DNA of 64,000 nt, taken from assembly GCA_030607875.1 (NCBI GenBank), contig JAUWJD010000008.1:1-64000 (forward strand). Reading direction: 5' to 3'. A program made the position numbers and the translations under genes. Below are positions 35,167 to 44,258 of the stretch, piece after piece. The stretch's first letter is position 1. Each line of letters starts with the position of its first letter. This stretch comes from Chloroflexota bacterium. Lineage in GTDB: Bacteria; Chloroflexota; Anaerolineae; UBA2200. The notes beneath the pieces were generated by a model, which saw only the letters and a program-made list of their open reading frames with translations, did not search any database and was not told the DNA's origin.

Positions 35167-38100
35167 CTATGACTTCTCACGTTCCCCTACCAAAACCAGC
35201 AGCTCCGCCCCGTACTTCTCAAGCCTTCGGGGGCCCATGCCTTTGATGGCGAGCAGTTCACTGTCGCTGCGAGGGCGCGCAGCAGCAATGTTGCGCAGCA
35301 ACGAATTGTGGGCAATCACAAAGGCCGGCACACTCGCCTCGCGAGCCTTCTCCAGCCGCCAGGCACGGAGGCGTTGGAAGAGGGGATCGTCTTCGGGGAC
35401 CATGGCGACGTCCACCGGCACGTCTACACTTCTCTTCTTCCACCTGGTCTTTGATCGCACTGCTGACCGCTCAGGTTTCGTCGTCACTGCTTGCAGCACA
35501 GAGGAATCGGCCAGTGCTCGTCGGCCCGCGGGCGTGAGTTGAAGCATCACGCCACCGTGCTGCAGTTGGCGTTTCTCCAAGAGATTGGCCTCGAGCAGGC
35601 GTGCAATCATGTGTCCGATCGCCGTCCCTGAACGGAAGGCCAATGCCCCAAAACCCCGTTCATCCTGAGCGGCCTCGGGAGCTCTGGGCTGTCCACGCAA
35701 GATGTAAATCAGATTGCGCTGACCCCAGCCGTGAGCCGCAGCTTGCAGAATCGTCTGCAATTGTGTGCGTTCGTCCGGCAATTCGACGGGTGCGAGTTCA
35801 GCCTTCGAGGGCAGGCAGTTGTCGCAAGACCTGCATTCTGTGATCATCCGTCCGCCGAGGTAGGCGCTGATGTGCCCATGCCGGCAGCGCTTTGTATTTG
35901 CATAGGCCACAATTTCGGCCACGCGCTGTCCCTGAATCTGTTCGTACTGATCCAACAAGATGCGCATCCGTTGGCGAGCATCTTTGGGGGCTGGCAGTAT
36001 TTCCAACAGAGCGTCGCGAGCCGAAGCCCGGTAGTCCAGGAAGCCTGCTTCGGCCCAGGTTAGGACACGCCGCTCGACGTCCCTTACATCGAGACCCGCT
36101 TCCTGTGCCACCTCGAGCAGATCACGCGCTACCGGCTGTCGGAGTTGCAGACGCGCCGCACGGCAAAATGCTGCCAGGTCCGGTTCAGCATTCGATGGGG
36201 CACGCTTCAGCCGCAGCGTCGCTGTTCGAGGCACGTCTTGCCAACGTCGCAGCAGTCCAACTTGCTGCAATATGCTGATGGCCACCCGTACCGGCGTGCC
36301 CTCGGCCTGGAGATCACGCCGCAGGTCGTCAATGGCCACTCGTCCAAGCGGACGTCCTTGCAGGAGGTGCCTTTTCACCGCCGTGTAGATGTCGCGCAGG
36401 AAATCCTCTGGCAGCATATCCTGTCGAGCATGCCTGGTCAGCGTGGCGCGATCGGAGGAAGCATACATCAGCACGCAGCGTGCGGGCAAGCCATCACGTC
36501 CGGCGCGTCCTGCCTCTTGATAGTACGCCTCCAACGACGGCGGCGGGCCATAGTGGACGATGAAGCGGATGTCGGACTTGTCAATGCCCATGCCAAAGGC
36601 AACCGTGGCCACGACGACCCGCACACCACTACTCATGAACTGGTCCTGCACGCCAGCTCGATCGTCAATGCCAGCGTGGTAGTGAATGGCGGAGACTCCC
36701 TGGCAGCGCAGCAATTCGGCCAGCGTCCCGCATCGCGCGCGGGTGCCGGCGTAGATGATCCCCGATCCAGGCTCAGAGCAGCAGAAGGACAGCAGGTAGC
36801 GCAGCTTTTCATCTGCGTTGCGCGCGTGGAAGACTTCAAGACGCAGGTTGGGTCGCATTACCTCACCGCTGATGACGCGCATCTCTCCCAGGCGCTGCAG
36901 GATATCCCGGCGCACACGCGGGGCTGCGGTAGCAGTCATGCCCAGCAGGGGAGGATCGCCGAGGGCATGGCGTGCCTCGGCAAGGTACAGATAGTCAGGC
37001 CGGAAATCGTGGCCCCACATGCTGACGCAATGCACTTCGTCGATGACCAGGCGGTTAACACCTGCCTGACGCAGAGCATGCAGGAATGGTGGTTGGCGCA
37101 AGCGCTCAGGGGCCGCATAGATCAGCCGGTAGCGGCCGGCAGTGAGTCGGCGCAGACGACGGCTCCGTTCGTCACCACCCAGCAAACTGTTGATGTTCGT
37201 CGCCAGATGATTTGCCTGATCCGGCAGCTTGTCCACTTGATCCTTCATCAGGGCGATCAGCGGGGAGATCACCAGCGTGGTTCCCGACTCGGCCAGCAGT
37301 GCTGGCAGTTGATAACACAAGGACTTGCCACCGCCAGTAGGGAGAACTGCAAGAACATCCTCGCCTTGCATGGTACAAGCCATGATCTCGGCCTGACCAG
37401 GCCAAAGGCTTTCGAAGCCAAAGAGGCGCCTGGCAGCTTCCATCAATTCGCCCCGTTCTTGCGCCGACACCGGGACCGCCTCGAAGGAGTCGATCTGCCC
37501 GGCAGAGCCTAGCGCGACTTGAGGTGCTCGTACCAGGTCAGGCGTGGCTTCTTGTTCCACGGGTCGCGGAGGGTGCCCGCCAAGCTCAAGCGTGATTGCT
37601 TGCTGGAGGTTTGCCAATTCGGCAGTATGGCGTGCGGCCAGTTCTTCGTCGACGTCCGCAACGCGGTTCACTTCTCTGCTAGCCTGAAAGTACTCACGCA
37701 GCCGCCGCAAGTAAGATACAAGCAGAGGGCTTTCTGCCGTGGCCGACTCCTGCAGACGCACGGCGTAGGCACTGGCCGTGACCCAGTCGCCCTTGGCCTG
37801 GTATACAGCCATCATACCCAGGAGACACGCCCGGCTGCCAGGAACCATATCGCTCGCGCGGTGATACGCCGCCAGGGCAGCCTGCAGATCGCCAGCAGCC
37901 AGCCGGACCTCACCCAGAAAGCACCAGGCCATACTGCTTTCTTGCGACTCGTTGACCAGCGCTTTCGCTGTCGCCTGGGCATCTTGCAGGTCGTGCTGTG
38001 CCAGGCGGATACGCGCGGCCAGTATGCGCGAACGGATGGAGGCACTCCGTTCGTGCCGTTGGCACATAGTTTTCCAAGCCTGGTCCAGCAAGCCGTCCGC

Positions 38101-38295
38101 CAGCAACATCTCGGCTCGTGCGTCCAGCAGTGACAGCAACGGCCGTTTCGCCAACAGTTCATTCAAGCAGGCATCCAGCGCAGCATGATGCTTCCAACGC
38201 AGGAGACAGCGTATCAGCCGGTCGCGCAAGCGAGGGGAGAGACCCAGGGTGTCCTCTGGAGCCAGTCCCAGTTCGTGTAGAATGTCCATCGGCAC
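35167..38295 (-). CDS. recQ: RecQ-family DNA helicase with N-terminal TPR extension
   Basis: 1042 aa, far longer than the usual 600. Residues 1-210 are TPR-like helices. The helicase core follows with Walker A PTGGGKS (319-325), DEVH (419-422), YYQEAGRAGRDG, a zinc-binding CRHGH...CRSCDNC segment, a winged helix, and a C-terminal HRDC domain (about 970-1040) with LLAIKGMGPRRLEKYG. It would unwind DNA 3' to 5' in repair or defence. GAGGAGG with 7 bp spacing favours the GTG at 38295 over the ATG two codons later. It begins 23 nt after the next gene upstream and is part of a four-gene set with DUF488 proteins. Confidence 0.88.
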   Translation of the reverse strand: MPMDILHELGLAPEDTLGLSPRLRDRLIRCLLRWKHHAALDACLNELLAKRPLLSLLDARAEMLLADGLLDQAWKTMCQRHERSASIRSRILAARIRLAQHDLQDAQATAKALVNESQESSMAWCFLGEVRLAAGDLQAALAAYHRASDMVPGSRACLLGMMAVYQAKGDWVTASAYAVRLQESATAESPLLVSYLRRLREYFQASREVNRVADVDEELAARHTAELANLQQAITLELGGHPPRPVEQEATPDLVRAPQVALGSAGQIDSFEAVPVSAQERGELMEAARRLFGFESLWPGQAEIMACTMQGEDVLAVLPTGGGKSLCYQLPALLAESGTTLVISPLIALMKDQVDKLPDQANHLATNINSLLGGDERSRRLRRLTAGRYRLIYAAPERLRQPPFLHALRQAGVNRLVIDEVHCVSMWGHDFRPDYLYLAEARHALGDPPLLGMTATAAPRVRRDILQRLGEMRVISGEVMRPNLRLEVFHARNADEKLRYLLSFCCSEPGSGIIYAGTRARCGTLAELLRCQGVSAIHYHAGIDDRAGVQDQFMSSGVRVVVATVAFGMGIDKSDIRFIVHYGPPPSLEAYYQEAGRAGRDGLPARCVLMYASSDRATLTRHARQDMLPEDFLRDIYTAVKRHLLQGRPLGRVAIDDLRRDLQAEGTPVRVAISILQQVGLLRRWQDVPRTATLRLKRAPSNAEPDLAAFCRAARLQLRQPVARDLLEVAQEAGLDVRDVERRVLTWAEAGFLDYRASARDALLEILPAPKDARQRMRILLDQYEQIQGQRVAEIVAYANTKRCRHGHISAYLGGRMITECRSCDNCLPSKAELAPVELPDERTQLQTILQAAAHGWGQRNLIYILRGQPRAPEAAQDERGFGALAFRSGTAIGHMIARLLEANLLEKRQLQHGGVMLQLTPAGRRALADSSVLQAVTTKPERSAVRSKTRWKKRSVDVPVDVAMVPEDDPLFQRLRAWRLEKAREASVPAFVIAHNSLLRNIAAARPRSDSELLAIKGMGPRRLEKYGAELLVLVGEREKS

Positions 38296-38318
38296 GGCGG
38301 AACCTCCTCAGCGAGAAC

Positions 38319-39044
38319 CTATGGGTTGTTATAGTCTATTTCCACCTCATAATCGGGCACCATGTGCACACCGATGACCATCAACCAGTAGCGGCCCTGG
38401 TATCCACGGCTCAGCCCCAGCGTCAGGTAGACGTCCGTGGCCTGCAAGCGCTCGGACAGTTCAGAGCCCGTGAGGGCAAGCTGGCCTGGAAAATGTCGCA
38501 GCCATGCTCGTCCCAGAGCACGCCACTTGAGGTCGGTCACAGGGATGCCTCGCTGAGAGTTGGCACGTGCGTGCCTGAGGTTGCCCAGGTGGAACCCCAG
38601 ACGCGCTTCGTACTTCCCGGACAGGGGATCCAGGGAAAAACGAGCCCAAACTTGATCCGGCCGTATCAGACAGAGCGAACGGGTTTGATGGGCCAGCACG
38701 TCTTCCGGGGCGAGGTCCAGGTGAGTGGCGAAGAAACGGGCGCGCCGTTCGCCCTCCAGCCGACGCAGCAACCGGGGGCGGTGGTAGATAAAGTCGGTGA
38801 TCACGTCTTCGGTGTGCGGCGGCTCTGGGCAAGGCTTCTTGATCTCCAACTCCACCACGTCGCCGCACTGCACCACACGGCCCGTGGCATCGGTCATGTC
38901 GCCCAGCAGCACGTTCCCATATTCCTTGGCCGGGCGCACCCAGCGCAATCGGCTGACCGGATCGGTCTCGGTGGTGAATCCGGCCGTACAAATGCCGCTG
39001 CGCATGTAGGTCATGGCCAGGATCAGGACTTCCTCTGTGGGCAT
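38319..39044 (-). CDS. unknown protein, possibly dual-OB-fold domain
   Basis: 241 aa from the ATG at 39044, 6 bp after GGAGGAG. The first third (EVLILAMTYMRSGICTAGF, RWVRPAKEYGN, VVQCGDVVELEI) is beta-rich and resembles the dual-OB-containing domain family, but I am not sure. A charged central region and a C-terminal segment ending in a Tyr/Glu-rich strand follow. No catalytic motif is visible. It sits between a RecQ helicase and two DUF488 genes on the same strand with short gaps, so a nucleic-acid-binding partner role is plausible (inference). Confidence 0.5.
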   Translation of the reverse strand: MPTEEVLILAMTYMRSGICTAGFTTETDPVSRLRWVRPAKEYGNVLLGDMTDATGRVVQCGDVVELEIKKPCPEPPHTEDVITDFIYHRPRLLRRLEGERRARFFATHLDLAPEDVLAHQTRSLCLIRPDQVWARFSLDPLSGKYEARLGFHLGNLRHARANSQRGIPVTDLKWRALGRAWLRHFPGQLALTGSELSERLQATDVYLTLGLSRGYQGRYWLMVIGVHMVPDYEVEIDYNNP

Positions 39045-39094
39045 GACGCGCTCCTCCGCTGCATTCACACATTGCGCATGTAGATGGGTCTAAG

Positions 39095-39535
39095 TCACAA
39101 GTGTACGATAGTCAGATTGGGTATATGGGCTGTCCAGTGTTCGGCGACCAGGCGGCGATGGCAATGTTCGGGGCTGGCTTCACGGCACAGCAAGCAAGGA
39201 GCATGGTAGCGAGTCAGAATCTCATGTCCCACTGTTTCTGCCTGCCTCACAGCCAGCAACATTGCGAAACGGTCCTCGTAGACTGACCAGTCCTGATCAT
39301 CCTTGTACCCATCGAGGATCTCGGCTGTGGGTGCCAGTTCTGGGCGATGCTCGTAAGCGATGGCAAAGCCCTCATGCAGCAGGAATGCCAAGTTATCGCG
39401 CTTGGTGTAACCAGCCAGTTGGGAGGTATTGCGCAGGCGGATGTCAATGACAGCATCGATTCCTGCCTTCTGTAGCAGATGGATGAACTCGGATAAGGGA
39501 CGGCGTTCGTAGCCGATGGTGTACAAGGTAGGCAC
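39095..39535 (-). CDS. DUF488-family protein 1
   Basis: 146 aa from the GTG at 39535, 5 bp after GGAGG; the longer ATG frame overlaps the upstream gene. The family pattern is YTIGYERRPLSEF near the start, VIDIRLRN, and a C-terminal cysteine-rich block CLLCREASPEHCHRRLVAEH. DUF488 is widespread, of unknown activity, and often found near DNA-processing or defence genes. Its paralogue lies immediately upstream. Confidence 0.8.
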   Translation of the reverse strand: MPTLYTIGYERRPLSEFIHLLQKAGIDAVIDIRLRNTSQLAGYTKRDNLAFLLHEGFAIAYEHRPELAPTAEILDGYKDDQDWSVYEDRFAMLLAVRQAETVGHEILTRYHAPCLLCREASPEHCHRRLVAEHWTAHIPNLTIVHL

Positions 39536-39548
39536 GGATACCTCCAGA

Positions 39549-40067
39549 TCAAAGCAGAGTGAGTTGCTGCGGTTCCGGCTTCGCTTCAACTACCGCCCCG
39601 TCCGGACGGATGTGGAACACGCGAGCTCCCTGGTCCAACAAGGTTGGTGTGATCCACTTGCTGCGGTGACACTTGTGATAATCGCCCTCGCTGCACATGA
39701 TGGCCAGCTGCTCCGCTGCCGCCAGTTGGAGAAGCTGTTCGATGCCGGCCTGGTAGGAAGCACTCTGGGCCAGACGCTCATAGTTGGGATGCTCTTCACC
39801 GGGATCATAGAGGGCACGCTCAGCAGGGCGTCCACCGAGGGAATCCCCCATAAAGACGTAGCGCACGCCAGCCGCCTCGAGGTCACGAGCCAGATTCTCG
39901 CGGTTGAACTGCGGCACCCACTGGCTGTACGGCTGGCTGCGCACATCCACTACCACGGCGATCTCGTGTCGGCGCAGCAGGTCAAGAAATTCCTCGCTCG
40001 TATGATCACTGTGGCCGATGGAGTGAAGCTGCACTTTAGTCACCGTTTCACTTTTGATTTCGCTCAT
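39549..40067 (-). CDS. DUF488-family protein 2
   Basis: 172 aa from the ATG at 40067 (preceded by AAGGT); an ATG at 40106 is an alternative. It has HSIGHSDHTSEEF, VVDVRSQPYS, a VFMGDSLGGRP segment and the conserved IMCSEGDYHKCHRS block. It differs enough from the neighbouring DUF488 protein to be an old paralogue. It is the first gene of the DUF488-DUF488-dual-OB?-RecQ set and is transcribed away from tyrS. Confidence 0.85.
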   Translation of the reverse strand: MSEIKSETVTKVQLHSIGHSDHTSEEFLDLLRRHEIAVVVDVRSQPYSQWVPQFNRENLARDLEAAGVRYVFMGDSLGGRPAERALYDPGEEHPNYERLAQSASYQAGIEQLLQLAAAEQLAIMCSEGDYHKCHRSKWITPTLLDQGARVFHIRPDGAVVEAKPEPQQLTLL

Positions 40068-40204
40068 ATCTACCTTCGCAATGTCCCATCCCCTGCGCTT
40101 GCTCATATTCTACCGACAAAGCCAACAAAGCCCAAGTATGCGTCAAGATGCGTGGCACCGCTGAGGTGCCACGCATCTGGTCCACCTACTTTAGAAACCA
40201 CACC

Positions 40205-40233
40205 TTTGGGATTGCCCAGCTCCTAGGTATAAT
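40205..40233 (+). promoter_or_regulatory. promoter of tyrS
   Basis: TTTGGG (40205-40210), 17 bp, TATAAT (40228-40233). The -35 is weak, the -10 is consensus. AAGGAT precedes the ATG at 40263. Confidence 0.5.
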
Positions 40234-40262
40234 AGTGTCATACTACACTATAAGGATGAGCC

Positions 40263-41456
40263 ATGGATACCATTGATCGTATCTTTGACCGTACCGTAGC
40301 TGAAGTCATCGTCAGGGAGGAGCTGGAGCAGAAACTGCGCTCTGGTCGCAAGCTGCGCCTGAAGCTAGGCCTGGACCCCAGCAAGCCCAACCTGCACATC
40401 GGCCATGCCATCGGCCTGCGCAAGCTGAGGCAGTTCCAGGAACTGGGACACCAAATAGTGCTCATCGTCGGCGACTGGACCGCCCGCATCGGTGATCCCA
40501 GCGGACGCGATGCGAGCCGGACGATGCTCAGCGCCGAGGAAGTGCAGCGCAACGCCGAGACCTACATGCAGCAGTTCAACATCGTAGTGGATCGCTCGCG
40601 CACCAAAGTGCGTTGGCAAAGCGAATGGTTTGGCAAGTTCACCCTGACCGACGTCTTTGACCTCACCAGCCGCTTCACCATGGCGCAGATGATGGCCCAC
40701 GAGACCTTCCGCAAGCGTTGGGAAGAGGGTCGTCCATTGACGCTGATGGAGTTGATGTATCCAGCACTGCAAGCCTACGACTCGGTAGCCATCGAGGCAG
40801 ACATCGAGTTCGGCGGCATGGATCAGAAATTCAACATCCTGGCCGGACGAGACCTGCAATCCAGCCTGGGCCTGCCTCCTCAGGACGTGTTCCTGGTGCC
40901 ACTTCTGCCGGGGACAGATGGGCGCAAGATGAGCAAGAGCTTTGGCAACACCATCGACCTGACGGACCCGCCAGACCAGATGTACGGCAAGGCCATGTCC
41001 ATCAGCGATGCTATGCTCGACGAATACCTCACCCTGGTCAGCGAGATAGCGGATGCTGAGCTGGAGGAGATACGGCACGAGCTGGCACGGGGCACCGTCA
41101 ACCCGCGCGATGTCAAGATGCGCCTGGCTCACGATATCGTGCGGCAGTTCCATGGCGAGAAAGCAGCGCGCGAGGCAGAGGCAGAGTTCGTACGCGTCTT
41201 TCAGCAACGTGAACTGCCCAGTGAAATCCCCGTTTACGAATGCAAAGATGACCAGCCCATAGCCATCATCAAGTTGCTGGTGGGCGCAGGACTGGCCAAG
41301 AGCACCAGTGAGGCACGGCGGCTGATCACACAAGGCGGCGTGCGGGTGAACGACGAAAAAGTGCAGGACATCTCGGCCGTGATCGAGCCTCGAGACGGAA
41401 CCATCGTGCGGGTCGGCAGGCGCAGGTTTGTGGAGATCAAGCGCCGTGATCAGTAG
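40263..41456 (+). CDS. tyrS: tyrosyl-tRNA synthetase
   Basis: 397 aa. Class I signature HIGH (45-48) in KPNLHIGHAIG, KMSKS in DGRKMSKSFGN (about 223), and a C-terminal S4 RNA-binding domain (about 330-395). It charges tRNA-Tyr. The length and the HIGH variant match the TyrRS subgroup of about 400 aa. It has its own promoter and a terminator. Confidence 0.95.
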   Translation: MDTIDRIFDRTVAEVIVREELEQKLRSGRKLRLKLGLDPSKPNLHIGHAIGLRKLRQFQELGHQIVLIVGDWTARIGDPSGRDASRTMLSAEEVQRNAETYMQQFNIVVDRSRTKVRWQSEWFGKFTLTDVFDLTSRFTMAQMMAHETFRKRWEEGRPLTLMELMYPALQAYDSVAIEADIEFGGMDQKFNILAGRDLQSSLGLPPQDVFLVPLLPGTDGRKMSKSFGNTIDLTDPPDQMYGKAMSISDAMLDEYLTLVSEIADAELEEIRHELARGTVNPRDVKMRLAHDIVRQFHGEKAAREAEAEFVRVFQQRELPSEIPVYECKDDQPIAIIKLLVGAGLAKSTSEARRLITQGGVRVNDEKVQDISAVIEPRDGTIVRVGRRRFVEIKRRDQ

Positions 41457-41480
41457 CGAAGCACTTGCAGAAAACCAGAG

Positions 41481-41508
41481 CCCCGGTGCTGGTGGACACC
41501 GGGGTTTT
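41481..41508 (+). terminator. Rho-independent terminator of tyrS
   Basis: CCCCGGTG (41481-41488) pairs with CACCGGGG (41497-41504), followed by TTTT. Confidence 0.85.
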
Positions 41509-41517
41509 CTCGCGGGT

Positions 41518-41535
41518 TCGTAGTGCGCACTACGA
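41518..41535. repeat. perfect 18-bp palindrome
   Basis: TCGTAGTGCGCACTACGA, between the tyrS terminator and the end of holA. Similar GTAGTGNCGACTAC pieces occur at 27.72-27.76 kb. Possibly part of a short dispersed repeat or a terminator for holA. Confidence 0.5.
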
Positions 41536-41565
41536 GCCTCAGACGATCCTCTTCTCATCCCCGCT

Positions 41566-42579
41566 CTAGGCGCAAAGCTCCGCCACCAACAAGTCTAGCG
41601 CCAAGAGGTCGGCCATTTGGCCGGTCTTGATGTTGTGCTCGACCTCAGCCAGGTGACCGTAGATCGATTCCAAGCGCGCCATGCCAAAGTTCCGCCCCTG
41701 CCTGGCCGCCTTCTCGACAATGAAAGCGTGCCTGATCCCCAACTCTCTCTGCATTTGTGAGACCGAGGCACCCTGGGACTGTAGCTCCTTGACCTGCAGC
41801 AGGATGCGAAATTGTCGCACGATCATGTGCAGCAGGTACAGCGGCGCAGCCCCAGCGTCGAGAAGCTCGTGCAGATAGCGCATGGCCTGTTCACCACGCC
41901 GCAGGCCGATGGCGTCCACGAGGTCAAAGACGTCCACCAGTGCCTTCGCGCTCACCAGGGTGTGCACATCACTGATGGTGACAGGACGCTGGAAGTTGGC
42001 ATGTGCCAACAGCTTCTCCAGTTCCTGATCCAACTGGCGCAGGTCGGTACCCACGAGGCTGGCCAGCTCCCGAGCGGCCCGTGAGGTAATCGTGCCATCC
42101 TTGGCTTTCATCCTTCGCTCGATCCAACGAGCCAGATTGCGCTGGGCGGGGGGACTGAATTCCTTGATGTGGGTCCGCACCTTGTCTTCAGGTAGCACGC
42201 TGAACACAGGGTTGGCCTTGCCAAGTGAGCGGCTCTCCACAAAAATCAGGCGTGTCGTCGCTGGCAACCGCGGCAGGTACTCCACCAATCCCTTGACAAA
42301 GGCGGTATCGACCGCTGACATCTTGCGCGGTCGTCCCCTCGCTTTGCCCCGCTCGGGCGGTTCGAACCGCGACCAAAAGTCCTCCACGAACACCAGCCGG
42401 CGCTTGCCCATAAAAGGCAGTGCATCGCAGACCTGGACAAGCTCAGGCAGGGTCACCCTGCGTCCGTCCAGCACGGTCGTGTTCAGGCTGGCAGTGGTTG
42501 GGTCCCCCAGCTTGGTCCGCCACTGGGCTAGTTGCTCGGAACGCGTGAATTCGTCCTCACCGTGCAGGATGTAGAGCAT
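41566..42579 (-). CDS. holA: DNA polymerase III delta subunit
   Basis: 337 aa. The family opening YILHGEDEF, a GKRRLVFVEDF strand, an AAA-like ARELASLVGTDLRQLDQELEKL region and a C-terminal collar domain fit HolA. It loads the sliding clamp as part of the clamp loader. It begins 2 nt after the DUF6391 gene, in a GNAT-DUF6391-holA operon. Confidence 0.88.
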   Translation of the reverse strand: MLYILHGEDEFTRSEQLAQWRTKLGDPTTASLNTTVLDGRRVTLPELVQVCDALPFMGKRRLVFVEDFWSRFEPPERGKARGRPRKMSAVDTAFVKGLVEYLPRLPATTRLIFVESRSLGKANPVFSVLPEDKVRTHIKEFSPPAQRNLARWIERRMKAKDGTITSRAARELASLVGTDLRQLDQELEKLLAHANFQRPVTISDVHTLVSAKALVDVFDLVDAIGLRRGEQAMRYLHELLDAGAAPLYLLHMIVRQFRILLQVKELQSQGASVSQMQRELGIRHAFIVEKAARQGRNFGMARLESIYGHLAEVEHNIKTGQMADLLALDLLVAELCA

Positions 42580-42581
42580 CG

Positions 42582-43082
42582 CTACTCCTGCGCAGTCTCA
42601 ACGCGGTGAATGACCAATGAGCCGCGTTCCTGACGCCGAATATCGGCGACGCGCAGGCCCCTTACATCGGCTGAGGTGGTCAGACGCTGCTGAAACCTTG
42701 TCCCGAGAGGCTGAGCCAGAATCAAAGCAGCCCCAATCCCGAGGCTCAATTGCACTGCCTTCTCCAGACGCGACCTTCGCTTGCCATGTAAAGCCGCGAG
42801 AGAGGTCAGGCCCGCCAGCACCACTCCTGTCGCTACGTTGGTGCCACAACGGGGGTGTATGGCCAGTTGAAATTCCCCCGCCCGCAGGCGCTGCAGGGCA
42901 GCGGAGACCGCTGCCGCCACGTCATCTGTGTGGACTGGGCCGTACAGGGTAAAGCCCGCCCAGTCGCTGCGCCCCACCACGCGCACCCCCAAATGTCTCT
43001 CGGATAGCACGTGGATCGTAGCGTGCTCCAGCGCGTGATTGCGCCGGATGGCGGCAAAGGGCCATAGTTCGAGGAGGTTCAC
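42582..43082 (-). CDS. DUF6391-family protein
   Basis: 166 aa. The GTG start overlaps the stop of the GNAT gene as GTGA. The RRNHALEHATIHVL motif and a HPRCGTNVATG segment identify the family, which is common in Cyanobacteria and Chloroflexota and has no known function. A hydrophobic stretch (about 90-125) suggests one or two membrane passes. Confidence 0.7.
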   Translation of the reverse strand: MNLLELWPFAAIRRNHALEHATIHVLSERHLGVRVVGRSDWAGFTLYGPVHTDDVAAAVSAALQRLRAGEFQLAIHPRCGTNVATGVVLAGLTSLAALHGKRRSRLEKAVQLSLGIGAALILAQPLGTRFQQRLTTSADVRGLRVADIRRQERGSLVIHRVETAQE

Positions 43083-43990
43083 AATGTCGTTCCTTTCAGT
43101 TCCAATTCATAGATCCAGATTTCGGCCTCGGACTCTGTCTCTGGCTCAAAGCCAGCTTGCAGGAAAGCACCATGCAGCGACGAGGCGGACGGCACCACCA
43201 CCTCCACTGTCTCAAGCTGGAGGGAGGCGGCATGGTTCCGCAGAGCATGCGCCAGCACCTCGGCATGCGAGCCACTCCTCTCCACATAGGCCACCAACAG
43301 GCATTTGTCCTCTTCATCCACTTCCGTGATGATCGCTGTGGCCACGACTTGACCATTCTCTCTCAAGCCCAGCACCTGGCCACATTCGAGGTGCGCACGC
43401 AGTTTCGGCGCGGTCAAAGCGTTCCAACCCCACACGCCGTACAGCCCGCCCATCTGCGCCAGCGCTGTGCCGCCGAGGATACGCTCTGAGAGGCAGGGCC
43501 AGTCCCGCTGGGTCAGACAAGTCAGAACAGGCGCGTTTCCATCGGGCAGAAGTGCCGTCGCTTCGAGAATCCATACCGCTGCGACACGGCACATGCCTGC
43601 CCGCTCCGTAGTCCTGTGCACAGCAGCGTTCCGCGAACTAGTCGCCAACCGCGCCACGTGTGCGCCGCGCTGCCGAGCCACGTTGAGACAATGGATCAGG
43701 AATCGCCCGGCCAGGCCCTGGCGCCGGTGTTCCGGGTGAACGCGCAGGCCCTGCAACCAGGCCTCTGTGGGCGAAAGCAGCGTGACCTTGGCCACGCCGA
43801 CGGGCCTATCGTCCAGAGTGGCTACCAGAAGCGCCCCCTGCTCATCCGCCAGCCACTTGTCCCACACCAGCAACACATAGTCACCCCAGTGGAAGGTGTG
43901 CTCGCAGAAGGCCAGAACCGCTGCCTTGTCCGTGGCTTGGGCCGGGCGGAAAACAAATGGCATCTCAGTAAGAAGATCGTATACAGGCAT
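43079..43990 (-). CDS. GNAT-family N-acetyltransferase
   Basis: 303 aa with a clear GNAT domain (about 10-160): GVAKVTLLSPTEAWLQGLRVHPEHRRQGLAG is split over the acetyl-CoA-binding beta4/alpha3 region (R-x-x-G-x-A). The C-terminal half looks like a second, degenerate GNAT fold. Substrate unknown. A Met at codon 10 (43963) is an alternative start. It overlaps the next gene by 4 nt. Confidence 0.8.
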   Translation of the reverse strand: MPVYDLLTEMPFVFRPAQATDKAAVLAFCEHTFHWGDYVLLVWDKWLADEQGALLVATLDDRPVGVAKVTLLSPTEAWLQGLRVHPEHRRQGLAGRFLIHCLNVARQRGAHVARLATSSRNAAVHRTTERAGMCRVAAVWILEATALLPDGNAPVLTCLTQRDWPCLSERILGGTALAQMGGLYGVWGWNALTAPKLRAHLECGQVLGLRENGQVVATAIITEVDEEDKCLLVAYVERSGSHAEVLAHALRNHAASLQLETVEVVVPSASSLHGAFLQAGFEPETESEAEIWIYELELKGTTL

Positions 43991-44187
43991 ACCGACTGTG
44001 CGCCATTATACCCGCAAACCGCGCTCTTCCCAAAGGAATGAGGAACAGGTCACGAGGGAAGGTTTCGGGAAACCCGCCTGGCCTTTACGCAGCTTCCACT
44101 GCACCGTGCGTCAACCGTTCGTGCTGTGCATGCCCTGGCTTTGCATGTGCTCTGCATGCCCCGTGGGCACCTGTGGGAGACGGGCGA

Positions 44188-44258
44188 CGAGACCTTCGGC
44201 GGGATGAACGATATGAAGACAGTTGCGTAAGTTTAGCGATTAAACGCAGTACTCTGTG
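44188..44258 (+). repeat. intergenic repeat family 1, copy D
   Basis: Aligns with 8491-8565 of copy C, from CCTTCGGCGGG to CGCAGTACT. Its right end runs into the HIT gene and encodes that protein's last codons. The left end of the family is not clear here. Confidence 0.6.

Noticed and set aside
38461-39072. Arg/His/Gly-rich frame opposite the dual-OB-like gene
   Set aside because: Overlaps a gene with a strong binding site and better codon pattern; it is a shadow.
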